From Deltaproteobacteria bacterium (GTDB taxonomy: Bacteria > Bdellovibrionota > Bdellovibrionia > Bdellovibrionales > JAMPXM01), in contig JAFLCB010000004.1 of NCBI GenBank assembly GCA_017302795.1, positions 62,001 through 126,000 on the forward strand: a stretch of DNA of 64,000 nucleotides, given 5' to 3'. Position 1 is the stretch's first letter. Every line of letters starts with the position of its first letter. Positions 39,859 to 49,514 of the stretch are shown piece after piece. Below the pieces are notes generated by a model. It worked only from the letters and a program-made list of their open reading frames with translations, did no database searches and was not told the DNA's origin. The position numbers were made by a program, and so were the translations under genes.

Positions 39859-42342
39859 TTACCCGCGAACCACGGCTCCAAACTTCTGACAGACCGCATC
39901 GACGAGCTTGCCTTTTAGATCGTTGACTGCATCATCGGACAAAGTGGCCTCTACCGACTGAAAGGTCATTCGAATGGCAACCGATCGCTTACCGTCGCCA
40001 AGACTTGGCCCTTCAAATACATCGAACACTTTAAGGTCACGAAGGATTCGTCCCTGAGCATCAAGTCCACGGGCAGTCTTGTGAATGAGATCGACCATTG
40101 CACCAGCAGCAACTTCTTTGCCTGCAACAAATGCGATATCACGCTCAGCCTGAGGGAAGGTCGAGATTTCTTTAAACCGCGGCGCCTTTACCGCTGCCGC
40201 CAATTTCTCTAGCGAAAATTCAGCAACTGCGACACCTACGCGTATTTTGTCTTGTGCCAATCGAGAGGGATGTACCGCTCCCAGAAAACCAACTGGTTTT
40301 CCTTCAAGGATGATCACGGCAGACTTGCCCGGATGCAAAAAAGCCGGCGCCATGCCACTTTCGAACGCAACAACTTTCAAACTCCTTAGGCCAAAAGATA
40401 TCCAAAAAGACTCCAGCACACCTTTTAAAATCATTGCAACTTCCGCTGCTTCCTTGCGCCCCCAGAGATCGACTTCCCCGCCCCAGAAGGCAAATCCTAG
40501 GCGAAGTTCTTCGCCGAAACCAGTTCCTGGATACCTTTCCGAGCGGCCATTCACCGCGCGGTGAACGCTCACTCCCGTTTCAAAAAGTCTTCCGAGTTCA
40601 TTTCCACTTCGGAAATTTGAAAGAACGTTGCGGTAAAGTCCTGGCAGCAAAGACCGGCGCATCACATTGATCTCTTCGTTCAGCGGATTAACTATGCGAA
40701 CATCATCGTCTTGAACCAAAAGACCCGAATCGCGAATTTTTTGAACGTCACCCAAAAACTCTTTTTGATAGCGATCGCTCGTGAACGCATAGTTTACCGC
40801 CTCTAGACAGCCATATCCTTTAAGCTGTCTACGAACCCGCATTTGTAAAACGGCGACCTCGTCGTGGGTGGCTGGACTAAAACTTCCACTAGGTAACGTA
40901 TCAAGCAACTTGTCGTAACCGTTGAGCCGTGCGAACTCCTCAACCAGATCCATTTCAATCATAAGGTCTTTGCGATAGGCAGGAGACACAAAGCGATACT
41001 GCCCAGGCGATATTTGCTTTAGTTCGCCACCTAGGCGTTTCATCCACATTTCAAATTCAGATGCTTCGACTTTATATCCAAGGCGCGCTTCGACTGTCGC
41101 AACGTTAACCGTGATCTCTGGTCGGGGAACTGGCGCAGGATAAAGATCTAGACGATTTGCCGATGCTTCGCCGCCGGCGACCTCAATCATCAGGGCCGTT
41201 GCGCGATCAAGAACATCAGCCGTGGTTTCGGGATTGATTCCGCGAGCAAACCGATAGCCTGAGTCCGTTTCAAGACCAAACTTTCGCATCGTTCGCCGTA
41301 CTGCTCCTGGAGTAAAGTACGCCGACTCGATGAAAACAGCGGTGGTCGTTTCGTTCACGCCCGAGTTCTTACCGCCGATCACACCAGCAAGGGCGACTGT
41401 ACGTTCGCGGTCGCGAATCGTGAGTTCAGTCCCGTCGAGTTTAAGTTCTGTTCCGTCAAGGGTCGTAAACACTTCACCGGACTTCGCCCGCGCCACTTCG
41501 ATCACGCCGCCTTTAATCTCACGCACATCAAAGGCATGAAGTGGCTGACCCATTTCCATCATCACATAGTTGGTCACATCGACGACATTATTGATCGACT
41601 TAAGGCCAACGGCCTCTAACCGTCTGCGAAGCCAGGCGGGACTGTCGCCAACTTTGACACCTTTGACCATGCGACCAGCGTAGCGAGGACCGAGTTCGGC
41701 ATCCTTTATTTCAACGCCGATTTCACTTTGCCAACCACCCGCTTTAATTTCAGCGTTTGGACGCTTCACTTCGCGGCCAAGCAAACAGCCTATCTCAAGT
41801 GCTAAGCCAAAGTGACTGAGGCAATCCGCACGATTGGGGGTCACCTTAAGGTCCATCAACACGTCATCAAGACCCATGTATTCAGCAAATGGTTTTCCAA
41901 TTGGAGCATCCATGGGCAAAATCAAAATGCCTTCCGACTCGCCTTCCTTTTTCAATCCGAGTTCTTTTTCGGAACAAAGCATTCCGCCCGATTCAACACC
42001 GCGAATTTTCGAATGCTTGATCGCGAAATCACCAGGTAAAACTGCGCCAGGAAGCGCCACCACTACTCGATCATTCGTATTGTGGTTCTGAGCGCCGCAA
42101 ACTATTTGATGGACAACTCCGTCTCCCGTCGCAACTTGGCAAAGGCTCAAGCGATCCGCATTCGGGTGTTTTCCTTTTTCCAAAATGTGGCCCACGATGA
42201 CGTGACCAAAGGCTTTGCCTTGGTCTTCGATTCCCTCTACTTCAAGGCCCGCACCAGTCAGAAGTTTTGCTAGAGACTGCGGATCGCGCATGAACTCTTT
42301 CACAGCGACAAAATCATTCAACCAACGAAGTGAAAGTCTCAT
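39859..42342 (-). CDS. pheT: Phenylalanyl-tRNA synthetase beta subunit
   Basis: 827 aa. N-terminal tRNA-binding (EMAP-like) domain with [20 protein letters not shown]3/4 editing domain ([20 protein letters not shown]), B5 domain, catalytic-like core and a C-terminal anticodon-binding ferredoxin fold ([10 protein letters not shown], then [10 protein letters not shown]). Its start overlaps the pheS stop by 4 bases. It forms the alpha2-beta2 enzyme with PheS. Confidence 0.96.
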   Translation of the reverse strand: MRLSLRWLNDFVAVKEFMRDPQSLAKLLTGAGLEVEGIEDQGKAFGHVIVGHILEKGKHPNADRLSLCQVATGDGVVHQIVCGAQNHNTNDRVVVALPGAVLPGDFAIKHSKIRGVESGGMLCSEKELGLKKEGESEGILILPMDAPIGKPFAEYMGLDDVLMDLKVTPNRADCLSHFGLALEIGCLLGREVKRPNAEIKAGGWQSEIGVEIKDAELGPRYAGRMVKGVKVGDSPAWLRRRLEAVGLKSINNVVDVTNYVMMEMGQPLHAFDVREIKGGVIEVARAKSGEVFTTLDGTELKLDGTELTIRDRERTVALAGVIGGKNSGVNETTTAVFIESAYFTPGAVRRTMRKFGLETDSGYRFARGINPETTADVLDRATALMIEVAGGEASANRLDLYPAPVPRPEITVNVATVEARLGYKVEASEFEMWMKRLGGELKQISPGQYRFVSPAYRKDLMIEMDLVEEFARLNGYDKLLDTLPSGSFSPATHDEVAVLQMRVRRQLKGYGCLEAVNYAFTSDRYQKEFLGDVQKIRDSGLLVQDDDVRIVNPLNEEINVMRRSLLPGLYRNVLSNFRSGNELGRLFETGVSVHRAVNGRSERYPGTGFGEELRLGFAFWGGEVDLWGRKEAAEVAMILKGVLESFWISFGLRSLKVVAFESGMAPAFLHPGKSAVIILEGKPVGFLGAVHPSRLAQDKIRVGVAVAEFSLEKLAAAVKAPRFKEISTFPQAERDIAFVAGKEVAAGAMVDLIHKTARGLDAQGRILRDLKVFDVFEGPSLGDGKRSVAIRMTFQSVEATLSDDAVNDLKGKLVDAVCQKFGAVVRG

Positions 42343-43376
42343 ACCGAAAATTGCTCCAGGAAGCGGACGTTGTTGTCACTGAAAAGACGAATGTCATTGA
42401 TGCCGTACTTGATAATCGCCATGCGCTCGATCCCGAAACCAAAAGCAAATCCTTGCCATTCTTTTGGGTCGATGCCGGCAAACGACAAAACGTTCGGATG
42501 AATCAAGCCGCTGCCTCCGATTTCTACCCAGCCAGTGTTGGAACACATTCGACAGCCTTTTCCTTTGCACACCGCACACTGACAGTCGATTTCCGCCGAC
42601 GGTTCAGTGAAGGGAAAAAAGCTCGGTCGAAAACGAGTTTTTAATCCTTTGCCAAAAAATTCGCCGACGAAATAGGTGACCGTGCCTTTGAGATCGCTCA
42701 TCGAAATCTTCTTATCTACGCAAATTCCCTCAATCTGATGGAAATTCGGCGAATGCGATACGTCGCTGTCACAGCGAAAAACACTTCCAGGAGCGGCAAT
42801 CCTCAACGGTGGCTTTTCATTTTCATACGTTCGCACTTGAATTGGTGACGTATGAGTGCGCAGCACATGAGTTTCGTCGATATAGAAGGTATCCTGCATG
42901 TCGCGCGCAGGGTGATCTTTCGGTACATTTAACCCTTCAAAATTGTTTCGATCCGTTTCTATCAAAGGACCGGTTCGGACGGAGTAGCCCATGCGCGAAA
43001 GAATCATCGTGATTTCTTCCATCACAAGGCTTACGGGGTGCTGAGCTCCTACGGCTGCGGGAACTCCCGGAAGAGAAAGATCGAGCGATTCCGATTTTAG
43101 CTTTGCATCAAGCTCGCTCGATTTGAGTTGAGTTTCGCAATCACTATAAAGTCCTTCGAGCGCAACCTTTGCTTCATTCAAAAGCTTCCCTGCCACTGGC
43201 TTTTCGGCCGGCGATAAAGAGCCCATTTCTTTCATGATCCCTTGAAAGCTCCCGGTTTTTCCCAGAATTCTCACTTTCAATTCATAGAGCTCACGACTGC
43301 TTTGAGCAGCTTTGAACTCATTTTCTGCTAAGACCCGAATAGCATCGATGCGATCTTTCAAACTCGTCTGTGACAT
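42339..43376 (-). CDS. pheS: Phenylalanyl-tRNA synthetase alpha subunit
   Basis: 345 aa from the ATG at 43376; the frame is open to 43418, giving 14 more residues that do not resemble the family. N-terminal coiled-coil arm with [19 protein letters not shown], then class II core with [37 protein letters not shown] and [16 protein letters not shown] four-Cys cluster ([14 protein letters not shown]) lies in the motif 2-3 region. No attenuator leader is visible: the divergent gene starts about 55 bases away. Confidence 0.95.
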   Translation of the reverse strand: MSQTSLKDRIDAIRVLAENEFKAAQSSRELYELKVRILGKTGSFQGIMKEMGSLSPAEKPVAGKLLNEAKVALEGLYSDCETQLKSSELDAKLKSESLDLSLPGVPAAVGAQHPVSLVMEEITMILSRMGYSVRTGPLIETDRNNFEGLNVPKDHPARDMQDTFYIDETHVLRTHTSPIQVRTYENEKPPLRIAAPGSVFRCDSDVSHSPNFHQIEGICVDKKISMSDLKGTVTYFVGEFFGKGLKTRFRPSFFPFTEPSAEIDCQCAVCKGKGCRMCSNTGWVEIGGSGLIHPNVLSFAGIDPKEWQGFAFGFGIERMAIIKYGINDIRLFSDNNVRFLEQFSV

Positions 43377-43431
43377 GTGCGAAATATTCAATGATTTCAC
43401 GATCATTCTCAAATACATTCAGAGACCAAAC

Positions 43432-44325
43432 ATGGCGCATAAGAACAGAACAAATTGGAGCCCGTATAAGGCACGGAAGGCTGCCAAAGCAGCCGCCGAT
43501 CCGAACCGGAAGGCTGCCAAAGCAGCCAAACAGGCCCCATCTGCTGATACTTTTGGCAAAGCTCATCACAAAAAGCCGGTAACGATCTTTGAGCTCGACG
43601 AAGCAGAGGATCGCCTCAGGGATCTTTTTCAACATCATGGTCTTGGATGGTTTCCAAATGCTCAGCGGCGCGAGTTGGCCAGATTTTATCGAATGCTGAT
43701 GGAGAATCAAAACGAGCGCAACTTTACTCGCCTTTTGACGTTGCGAGATGTGGGCATCAAACACTTCGTCGATTGTCTCGCCATCATTCCCCTCCTGCGC
43801 GATCATGGCGTCCCGCTTCTTTTCCCACTCATGGATGTCGGCACAGGCCCGGGCCTGCCAGGCATACCACTTAAAATCGCGTTCCCTCATGAACACATTT
43901 ATCTCGCAGAGGGTGTGCAAAAAAGGGTCGAATTTCTTAAAAAAGTTCGCGAGGAGCTTGGACTCAGCCACCCAGACGGACCGCTAGAAATCTACGCGCG
44001 AAATGTGAACGAGGAATGTTTTTTACCTGTGAATGGCGTCATCACAAGAGCTGTCGAAGATGCTTCTAACACGTTAAGCAATGTTATTCATTCTCTTCAA
44101 ACTGGCGGCCGCGTCTATTTGATGAAGGGCCCGGGCTGTGATCCCGAGATAGAGCCCGCGTTAAAAAAATGGGGCGATTATTATCGACTTGAAAAAGATA
44201 TTTCCTACGAACTCGAAAAAACTCCGCACAAGCGCCGCCTCCTTGTGTTTCAAAAGATCAAAGTCCACCCGCTGCCAGACTTTGAAGCCCTTGATCTCGC
44301 CTGGGAGCGCGAACATGGCCAGTAG
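43432..44325 (+). CDS. 16S rRNA methyltransferase G-like (RsmG/GidB)
   Basis: 297 aa from the ATG at 43432 (the open frame from 43312 runs through the pheS start). The methyltransferase core begins near residue 130: SAM loop DVGTGPGLPGIPLKIAFP, then EGVQKRVEFLKKVREELGL, and TRAVEDASNTL where RsmG has its conserved TxRAxxxxxxL. RsmG makes m7G527 in 16S rRNA. An extra N-terminal Ala/Lys-rich tail of about 45 residues has RKAAKAA twice. The next gene starts before its stop (11-bp overlap). Confidence 0.8.
   Translation: MAHKNRTNWSPYKARKAAKAAADPNRKAAKAAKQAPSADTFGKAHHKKPVTIFELDEAEDRLRDLFQHHGLGWFPNAQRRELARFYRMLMENQNERNFTRLLTLRDVGIKHFVDCLAIIPLLRDHGVPLLFPLMDVGTGPGLPGIPLKIAFPHEHIYLAEGVQKRVEFLKKVREELGLSHPDGPLEIYARNVNEECFLPVNGVITRAVEDASNTLSNVIHSLQTGGRVYLMKGPGCDPEIEPALKKWGDYYRLEKDISYELEKTPHKRRLLVFQKIKVHPLPDFEALDLAWEREHGQ
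43474..43527 (+). repeat. 21-bp direct repeat in the RsmG-like N-terminus
   Basis: CGGAAGGCTGCCAAAGCAGCC occurs at 43474-43494 and again at 43507-43527, encoding the RKAAKAA motif twice in the basic tail. Confidence 0.9.
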
Positions 44326-45580
44326 ATCGCGCTTTCCAATCGGACTCATTCTGAGCACGATTTCCTTTGCCGCTTTCATTTGTGGTTGCGCAAGCCCGCC
44401 GAAGTCCATCGGCGCCGGCTCGGCACGCCCAGCACGGCTGATTGACCAAGCGAAGACTCGTATGGAGCGGGAATTAATCGAGCGCATTGACGAGATCCGG
44501 CGCCAGTCGCAAATCCCTGGGCTTCAAGTCATTGTCGATCATCAGGGCGAGCAGCATCTTAATCTAGCCCTTGGCCTTCGCGCTGTTGATCAACCGAAAA
44601 GCTTTGTTACCAGCGAAGATGTTTGGCATCTTGGTTCGAATACGAAACCAATGACCGCGTTACTTATTGGTCAAGCTGTCGAGCGCTCGAATCTCACTTG
44701 GCACACGCAAATTGCCCAAGCCCTGAAGTCGCACTCTTTCCCGCTTCACCAATCAGTAAAATTCATCACCATTGATCAGTTGTTGTCGCATCAAGCAGGG
44801 TTGATGGAACCGGGTTCTATTCTCGGCGGAAAACTTTGGGCCGCCGTCTTTCGCGACGACCAGCCGGTAGGTAAAATGCGATCGGCCCTTGCTAAAGGAA
44901 TCCTTTCCACTCCTACTAAATTTGCCCCTGGTACCAGAACTGAGTACAGCAACAGCGGCTATGTCATCTTAGGCTATGTTGCAGAACAAACCATGAACAG
45001 TGACTGGGAAAGTTTAGTCCGAAACCGAATTTTTGTTCCCCTCAAAATGAAGTCCTGCGGTTTCGGACCTGCTGGGACTAAGGGACTCGAAGTTCCAGAC
45101 CAGCCTTGGGGGCACCGCATAGACGACACGACGGGTTCGATGATCGCCGTCCCACCATCTCTTCAAGCCGACAACCCACCAGCTTTTGGCCCCGCAGGCA
45201 CAGTTCATTGTTCGGCAAGCGATTGGGTGAAATTCCTTAGGCTCTTCATTGATGGCCAAGACGAGCGTCGAAGTCGTGCACTGATTGTTCGAAAAGAAAC
45301 CTTTGATCATTTGTCTAACAGTGCGCAAAACGGATTTACGTTTTCAACCATCACTAAAATAGACCGCAGATCCTGGGCAGCTGGGCCAGTTTATACTTTG
45401 GCCGGAAACAACACGATGAACTTTTCCCAAGCGGTCATTGCGCCAAAGCGAAGTCTTGTGATTACAGTCAACACGAATGCCGGCCATCGAGACGCCGAGG
45501 CCGGGGTCACGAAACTTTTAAAACTCATCACCGAAAATCTTCCCGAAGATTCAACCAAACTAGAAGCGAGTATCGAATAA
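44315..45580 (+). CDS. Serine beta-lactamase-like lipoprotein
   Basis: 421 aa from the ATG at 44315, chosen because GGGAG lies 7 bases upstream; the longer frame from 44189 overlaps the previous gene. Lipoprotein signal with FICGC lipobox. The penicillin-binding-type fold shows SxxK in LGSNTKPMTALL and YxN in EYSNSGYVILGY; PAGTVHCSASDW and the later HRD region replace the third motif. Class C/esterase-EstB-like proteins of this type are often D-peptidases or esterases, so antibiotic resistance should not be assumed. Confidence 0.82.
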   Translation: MASRSRFPIGLILSTISFAAFICGCASPPKSIGAGSARPARLIDQAKTRMERELIERIDEIRRQSQIPGLQVIVDHQGEQHLNLALGLRAVDQPKSFVTSEDVWHLGSNTKPMTALLIGQAVERSNLTWHTQIAQALKSHSFPLHQSVKFITIDQLLSHQAGLMEPGSILGGKLWAAVFRDDQPVGKMRSALAKGILSTPTKFAPGTRTEYSNSGYVILGYVAEQTMNSDWESLVRNRIFVPLKMKSCGFGPAGTKGLEVPDQPWGHRIDDTTGSMIAVPPSLQADNPPAFGPAGTVHCSASDWVKFLRLFIDGQDERRSRALIVRKETFDHLSNSAQNGFTFSTITKIDRRSWAAGPVYTLAGNNTMNFSQAVIAPKRSLVITVNTNAGHRDAEAGVTKLLKLITENLPEDSTKLEASIE

Positions 45581-46392
45581 TGAGCATGAAACTCGTCCCA
45601 GTATCGAGCAGTCAAAATGATGTTTTCAAAGCTCTTTTAAAATCGACGGACGGTCGCGGCGACTTTGTCTTAGTGCATGGCTTGAAATTGATCGACGAAG
45701 TGTTGCGATCTAAATCACTTGCTCCTAAAACGATTGTCGCTCGCAATGGGTTTGCGCTCGAAAAGTCGGATCTTGCGCGCGATGTGTTTTCGAGACGGTT
45801 TGATCAACCCGTATCACGACTTCTTTTGGACGATGCGTTGTTTGATCAGCTGGACCCCATTGGCGTCCCCGATGCCCTTGCCGCTTTTGAACGACCACCG
45901 GTCGGAAAGTACGACTTTAAATCTCCGGTTGCCGGCCCGAGCCTTATGGCAGCAACGCAAAACCCAGCCAACCTGGGCGCCTTAATCAGATCAGCTGCGG
46001 CGTTTGGAATTAAAAACTTCATCTCTCTCAAAGAAGCAGCCCACCCGCTTCATCCTAAAACTGTTCGTGGATCGATGGGCTACGTTCTCGATCTTCAAAT
46101 TTTCCAAGGTCCATCAATACATGATCTCGGCGGATTTGAGGCTGGGGCGGCCCCAGGAGGACTATTTTCTCGCCTCGTGACATTGGATCTTGCAGGCGAT
46201 CCGCTGCAAAACTTCATATGGCCCAAAGATCCGATTGTTCTGGTCGGAGAAGAAGGCAGAGGGGTTCCGAAAAGCTACAAAGGTTCGCGAATTCTTATTC
46301 CGCATCTTCCATCCGTTGATTCATTGAACGCAGCCGTTAGCGGAGGAATTGCACTCTATGATTTTTATTTGAAAACCGAGTCTAAAGCTTGA
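45580..46392 (+). CDS. TrmH/SpoU-family RNA methyltransferase
   Basis: 270 aa. Starts at an ATG overlapping the previous stop by one base (TAATG). The C-terminal SPOUT domain is clear: AATQNPANLGALIRSAAAFG (motif 1), VLVGEEGRGVPKSYKG (motif 2) and LNAAVSGGIALYDFYL (motif 3), which form the SAM-binding trefoil knot. The N-terminal 100 residues fit the substrate-binding domain of the 2'-O-ribose methyltransferases. Its target, rRNA or tRNA, is unknown. The end overlaps the convergent mevalonate kinase by 11 bases. Confidence 0.88.
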   Translation: MSMKLVPVSSSQNDVFKALLKSTDGRGDFVLVHGLKLIDEVLRSKSLAPKTIVARNGFALEKSDLARDVFSRRFDQPVSRLLLDDALFDQLDPIGVPDALAAFERPPVGKYDFKSPVAGPSLMAATQNPANLGALIRSAAAFGIKNFISLKEAAHPLHPKTVRGSMGYVLDLQIFQGPSIHDLGGFEAGAAPGGLFSRLVTLDLAGDPLQNFIWPKDPIVLVGEEGRGVPKSYKGSRILIPHLPSVDSLNAAVSGGIALYDFYLKTESKA

Positions 46393-47326
46393 AGACAGGA
46401 ATCAGCTTCGATTCTACTTCGATGGCAGGGCGCTCCCGCCAAAGGCTCAACGCAAACCCGCCGCCGCCAGAACCCGTTGGTTTAACGGCCGCTGCACCGC
46501 CACTAGAAAGCCAAGATAGATGCCGTCCAAGCTCTCCATTGCTCAATCCCCAATCGCCAAAGCAAGTAGCAGAAAGCTTGATCGCCGCCACTAGTTTTTC
46601 GAATCGCTCGTGGGCTGCATCCGCCGACGTTACCTTCTGCATCAGACTTTCATGCGCAAAACTAACCGCTTGACGCATTTTCAGATCCAGTCTTTCACCA
46701 CGATCTGCATCTTTCGCGATGAGTTCCTTCACTTTGGCCACGCACTCCGAGGTGATTCCTCGAGTTCCAGAATAACTTATGTACCAGTTCGGCTGCCACT
46801 CAGGATCGAACGCTGTGAATCCGCCCTGCCGTGAAAACAGAAGTCCTCGGCTTTCAATTGCGACAGCGACGTCGACTCCACTGGACTCACCGTGAAAAAG
46901 GTTTTCAATCTCACGGCAAAACTCAAAAAGCCGGATTTCTGATATTGCCCCTTGGGAAACAAACCAACGACCGACAGCGACAGCGAGTGCTGCCGATGCA
47001 CCAAGCCCTGCACCAACTGGTAGTGTGCTATCGACATGAAAGTGACCACGCTTGAGGCTCAAGTCCCCCGGACGATTCAAAATCTCTAAAGCGCGGTCAA
47101 AGACGCCGGAAAAGAGCAGTTGGAACTCTTGCCCCCGATCGCCTCCAAAGCTTGAGCTAAAAGTCCCCGCCTCTGACCACGTGAGTGCTAAATACTTTCC
47201 ATAAACTGGAAAGGCGATCGCTTGGCAACCTCGCAAAACGGAGTGTTCGCCAGCTAGAATCCACTTACCATGTACTTTTACTGAAAAATCAGCCGATCGA
47301 AGATCACTCGCCAAAAAATCGCTCAC
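46382..47326 (-). CDS. mvk: Mevalonate kinase
   Basis: 314 aa GHMP kinase, last gene of the mevalonate operon. Motif 1 is KWILAGEHSVLRG (mevalonate-binding His in GEHSV), motif 2 LPVGAGLGASAALAVAVG holds the ATP loop, the catalytic Asp lies in HGESSGVDVAVA, and motif 3 KPTGSGGGGFALSL is near the C-terminus. It phosphorylates mevalonate. Its start is an ATGA overlap with the decarboxylase stop. Assignment to mevalonate rather than phosphomevalonate kinase follows the GEHSV motif and comparison with its paralogue at 48408. Confidence 0.88.
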   Translation of the reverse strand: MSDFLASDLRSADFSVKVHGKWILAGEHSVLRGCQAIAFPVYGKYLALTWSEAGTFSSSFGGDRGQEFQLLFSGVFDRALEILNRPGDLSLKRGHFHVDSTLPVGAGLGASAALAVAVGRWFVSQGAISEIRLFEFCREIENLFHGESSGVDVAVAIESRGLLFSRQGGFTAFDPEWQPNWYISYSGTRGITSECVAKVKELIAKDADRGERLDLKMRQAVSFAHESLMQKVTSADAAHERFEKLVAAIKLSATCFGDWGLSNGELGRHLSWLSSGGAAAVKPTGSGGGGFALSLWRERPAIEVESKLIPVFKL

Positions 47327-48411
47327 AGCGCTTCCATTTCCTTTGAATCAAGAATTCGAATCGATGAGTGAGTCACCAGAAGCAACTTCAAGGTCTCAAT
47401 CGCTTGGTCGCCAGCCTCGTCGCGCCAAAAAAGCGCGTGAACATTTGGACCGGCATCCATCGTCACGATCGGCATTCGGTTACCCGCTTTCGCCGAATGT
47501 TCAGAAACCTCACGCAGCATATTCAAAACGGCGACAGTCTCGGGCACAAAGTACCCAAAAGATGGATTCGAAGTCTCAAAAAGCGCATGCATATCCCAAG
47601 ATTCCGCCCAAACCGTGTTTGCCGCTCGATTCCAGGCAGACACTCCCTCGGTGACACTTCCTGATCGCTTTAGGCAATCCAATAAACTTCTCAAACGCTC
47701 TTCCGCGCGTTTAATTCTTCCATTAAACAAGGCCGAGGACGTCACACGAACATGAGCTTCACTGCTAGATACCGACTTCTTTTGTTCGTCGACGATAATT
47801 GCAATGTGGCGAATATTTTTTCGACCGGGCAGACCCTCGACTGGCGAAGCCCCTTCGCTATTCCAAATTGACCAGGGCGAAAAAAACGACCGACAAGACG
47901 ACCCAGAGCCCTCTCGAGACAAACCTGCTAGCCAAATTCGGTTCTCTGGTTTTTCAGTATCAAAATCAAAAAGTTTAGCGATCGCCAACGTCAACGCTGC
48001 AAAGCTAGACGCAGATGATGCAAGTCCACAGTCGGACGGAAAACCGTTTGCACTTTCAACGACCAGAGTTCCGTTGGGCGCGCTTCCAGCTTTCAATCTC
48101 ATGTTCGCGTGCTGATGTTCGCCAATTCTTGCCAGACACCGATCCGCATGGCGTAGGTATCTTTCTTTACCGGCCTCGGAGAGGATCGGTGAATGCCAGC
48201 CCTTTGCGCTGGAATCAGTCCATGGGCGCCAAAGATGTTTTACCGCGTGCCCATCTTCCCATTTGACTCTGACGCGCGTTTTCAAATGATCGAGAGTCCA
48301 AGACAGTGACGAGTTCGCAGATTGATTTGCCGTGGGGTCTTGAACTTTACCCATGTATTTGATCAACGCGATATTCGAAGGCGCGGTCGCCTCACTCCAG
48401 TCAAGATTCAT
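47323..48411 (-). CDS. mvaD: Diphosphomevalonate decarboxylase
   Basis: 362 aa from the ATG at 48411, which overlaps the phosphomevalonate kinase stop (ATGA); the frame also extends to 48450. GHMP superfamily: ATAPSNIALIKYMGK at the N-terminus, SLSWTLDHLKTRV, the ATP loop FPSDCGLASSASSFAAL, SREGSGSSCRSFFSPWSIW, and TMDAGPNVHALF with the catalytic Asp region. It makes isopentenyl diphosphate from mevalonate diphosphate with ATP. The full motif set fits the decarboxylase rather than a mevalonate 3-kinase. Confidence 0.9.
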   Translation of the reverse strand: MNLDWSEATAPSNIALIKYMGKVQDPTANQSANSSLSWTLDHLKTRVRVKWEDGHAVKHLWRPWTDSSAKGWHSPILSEAGKERYLRHADRCLARIGEHQHANMRLKAGSAPNGTLVVESANGFPSDCGLASSASSFAALTLAIAKLFDFDTEKPENRIWLAGLSREGSGSSCRSFFSPWSIWNSEGASPVEGLPGRKNIRHIAIIVDEQKKSVSSSEAHVRVTSSALFNGRIKRAEERLRSLLDCLKRSGSVTEGVSAWNRAANTVWAESWDMHALFETSNPSFGYFVPETVAVLNMLREVSEHSAKAGNRMPIVTMDAGPNVHALFWRDEAGDQAIETLKLLLVTHSSIRILDSKEMEAL

Positions 48412-49496
48412 GTGGGAGACCCTTTCCTCTCTAAAACTAAACCGTCGCAATGTAGATCCATTTCAGAACCTGCAAAGCTTAGTCCGTTTTCATCGGCAAA
48501 CTGCTTCAAAAACTGCGATGAACGCTCACCGGGATCGTGCAAAACCAAAATCACATCTGAACCCATCGCTCCGCAACCTTTTGCCGCTCGCACCATGCTG
48601 ACGTCTGACAGCTGGTCTAAAATTTTTTGCGAATGTGTCGCCAAACGACCGGAATCCGCGAGTAACCGACCAGTGCCTCTTACACTTGCAGAAAATCGAT
48701 CGGCATCCGAAGTTGCTAAAGATAGGATGGCCTCTTTCAACCACTCCCTCATATCTGTTTCAAACGCGGCATCAAACCCAGGGTCACGTGTCGATCCTAG
48801 TCCCCGCTCTCGCACTGACTCAGGTCCCGCCAGCCTTTGGTTTTCTACGGAGGAAGCGAGGTGCTCATGGGTAGCAAGCTTTCGGCCTGTTTTAAAGAGT
48901 GACATCGACAAGTCTGAAAACGGCCAGCTAAATCGCCGCATATGATCTTGAGCACCATCCCAAGCAGCAATTCCGCCGGTCACCTGCGAGACAAGATCTG
49001 CACCGGAGCCCGCTTTCACGTAAGTAAAGTACCGATCTAGAAGATCGCGGAAACGTGCAGATCCGACGCGATCTGAACTCCAAAGCGGCACAACCTCGTT
49101 AAGATGATTGGGAAGGATCTCGACAAACTCTGTTCGCTTGTTTGTTCGAACGCGCTCGTTGAGCGTTTCCAACGTCAGCCATTGCTCGAATATCCAAGCA
49201 CCGACGAATTCCGCGGTGGAGGCACCTAGGCCCCCTTTGCCAAAATGTGGGTCTTGAAAGGAAATTGAATACTCTCTGCTATCAGGTCTCTTCACGTACA
49301 GCTCGTTCAGAAGCTTGCCGGCCGGTGATTCAGGATGAAAACCATGATTCACCTGATGTTTGACTGGTGTCCAAGAAAATTCGAAACAAGGACGAGTCAT
49401 GGCGACCACCGACGGTCCGCCTGCCAGAGCTAAATATTCTCCCACGAGAAAAGTCTTACCAGGAATACTAAGATGAAAACTTTTTTCCTGGATCAT
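48408..49496 (-). CDS. Phosphomevalonate kinase
   Basis: 362 aa GHMP kinase. Motif 1 PGKTFLVGEYLALAGGPSVV has GEYLAL as in phosphomevalonate kinases rather than the GEHSV of mevalonate kinases. GKGGLGASTAEF forms the ATP loop and AKGCGAMGSDVILVL is motif 3. The middle keeps KAGSGADLVSQVTGG with the catalytic Asp. It follows HMG-CoA reductase after 18 bases and overlaps mvaD by 4. The identity is inferred from motif 1 and the operon's otherwise complete set. Confidence 0.82.
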   Translation of the reverse strand: MIQEKSFHLSIPGKTFLVGEYLALAGGPSVVAMTRPCFEFSWTPVKHQVNHGFHPESPAGKLLNELYVKRPDSREYSISFQDPHFGKGGLGASTAEFVGAWIFEQWLTLETLNERVRTNKRTEFVEILPNHLNEVVPLWSSDRVGSARFRDLLDRYFTYVKAGSGADLVSQVTGGIAAWDGAQDHMRRFSWPFSDLSMSLFKTGRKLATHEHLASSVENQRLAGPESVRERGLGSTRDPGFDAAFETDMREWLKEAILSLATSDADRFSASVRGTGRLLADSGRLATHSQKILDQLSDVSMVRAAKGCGAMGSDVILVLHDPGERSSQFLKQFADENGLSFAGSEMDLHCDGLVLERKGSPT

Positions 49497-49514
49497 GAAA
49501 TCACAATCGCCTTT

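Noticed and set aside
44315-45580. Antibiotic-resistance beta-lactamase
   Set aside because: SxxK and YxN are shared by many lipoprotein esterases and D-peptidases; no feature points to drug hydrolysis.
48322-48945. 207-aa plus-strand frame opposite the phosphomevalonate kinase/decarboxylase junction
   Set aside because: Both minus-strand genes have complete GHMP motifs and an ATGA overlap here, so the plus frame is a shadow.
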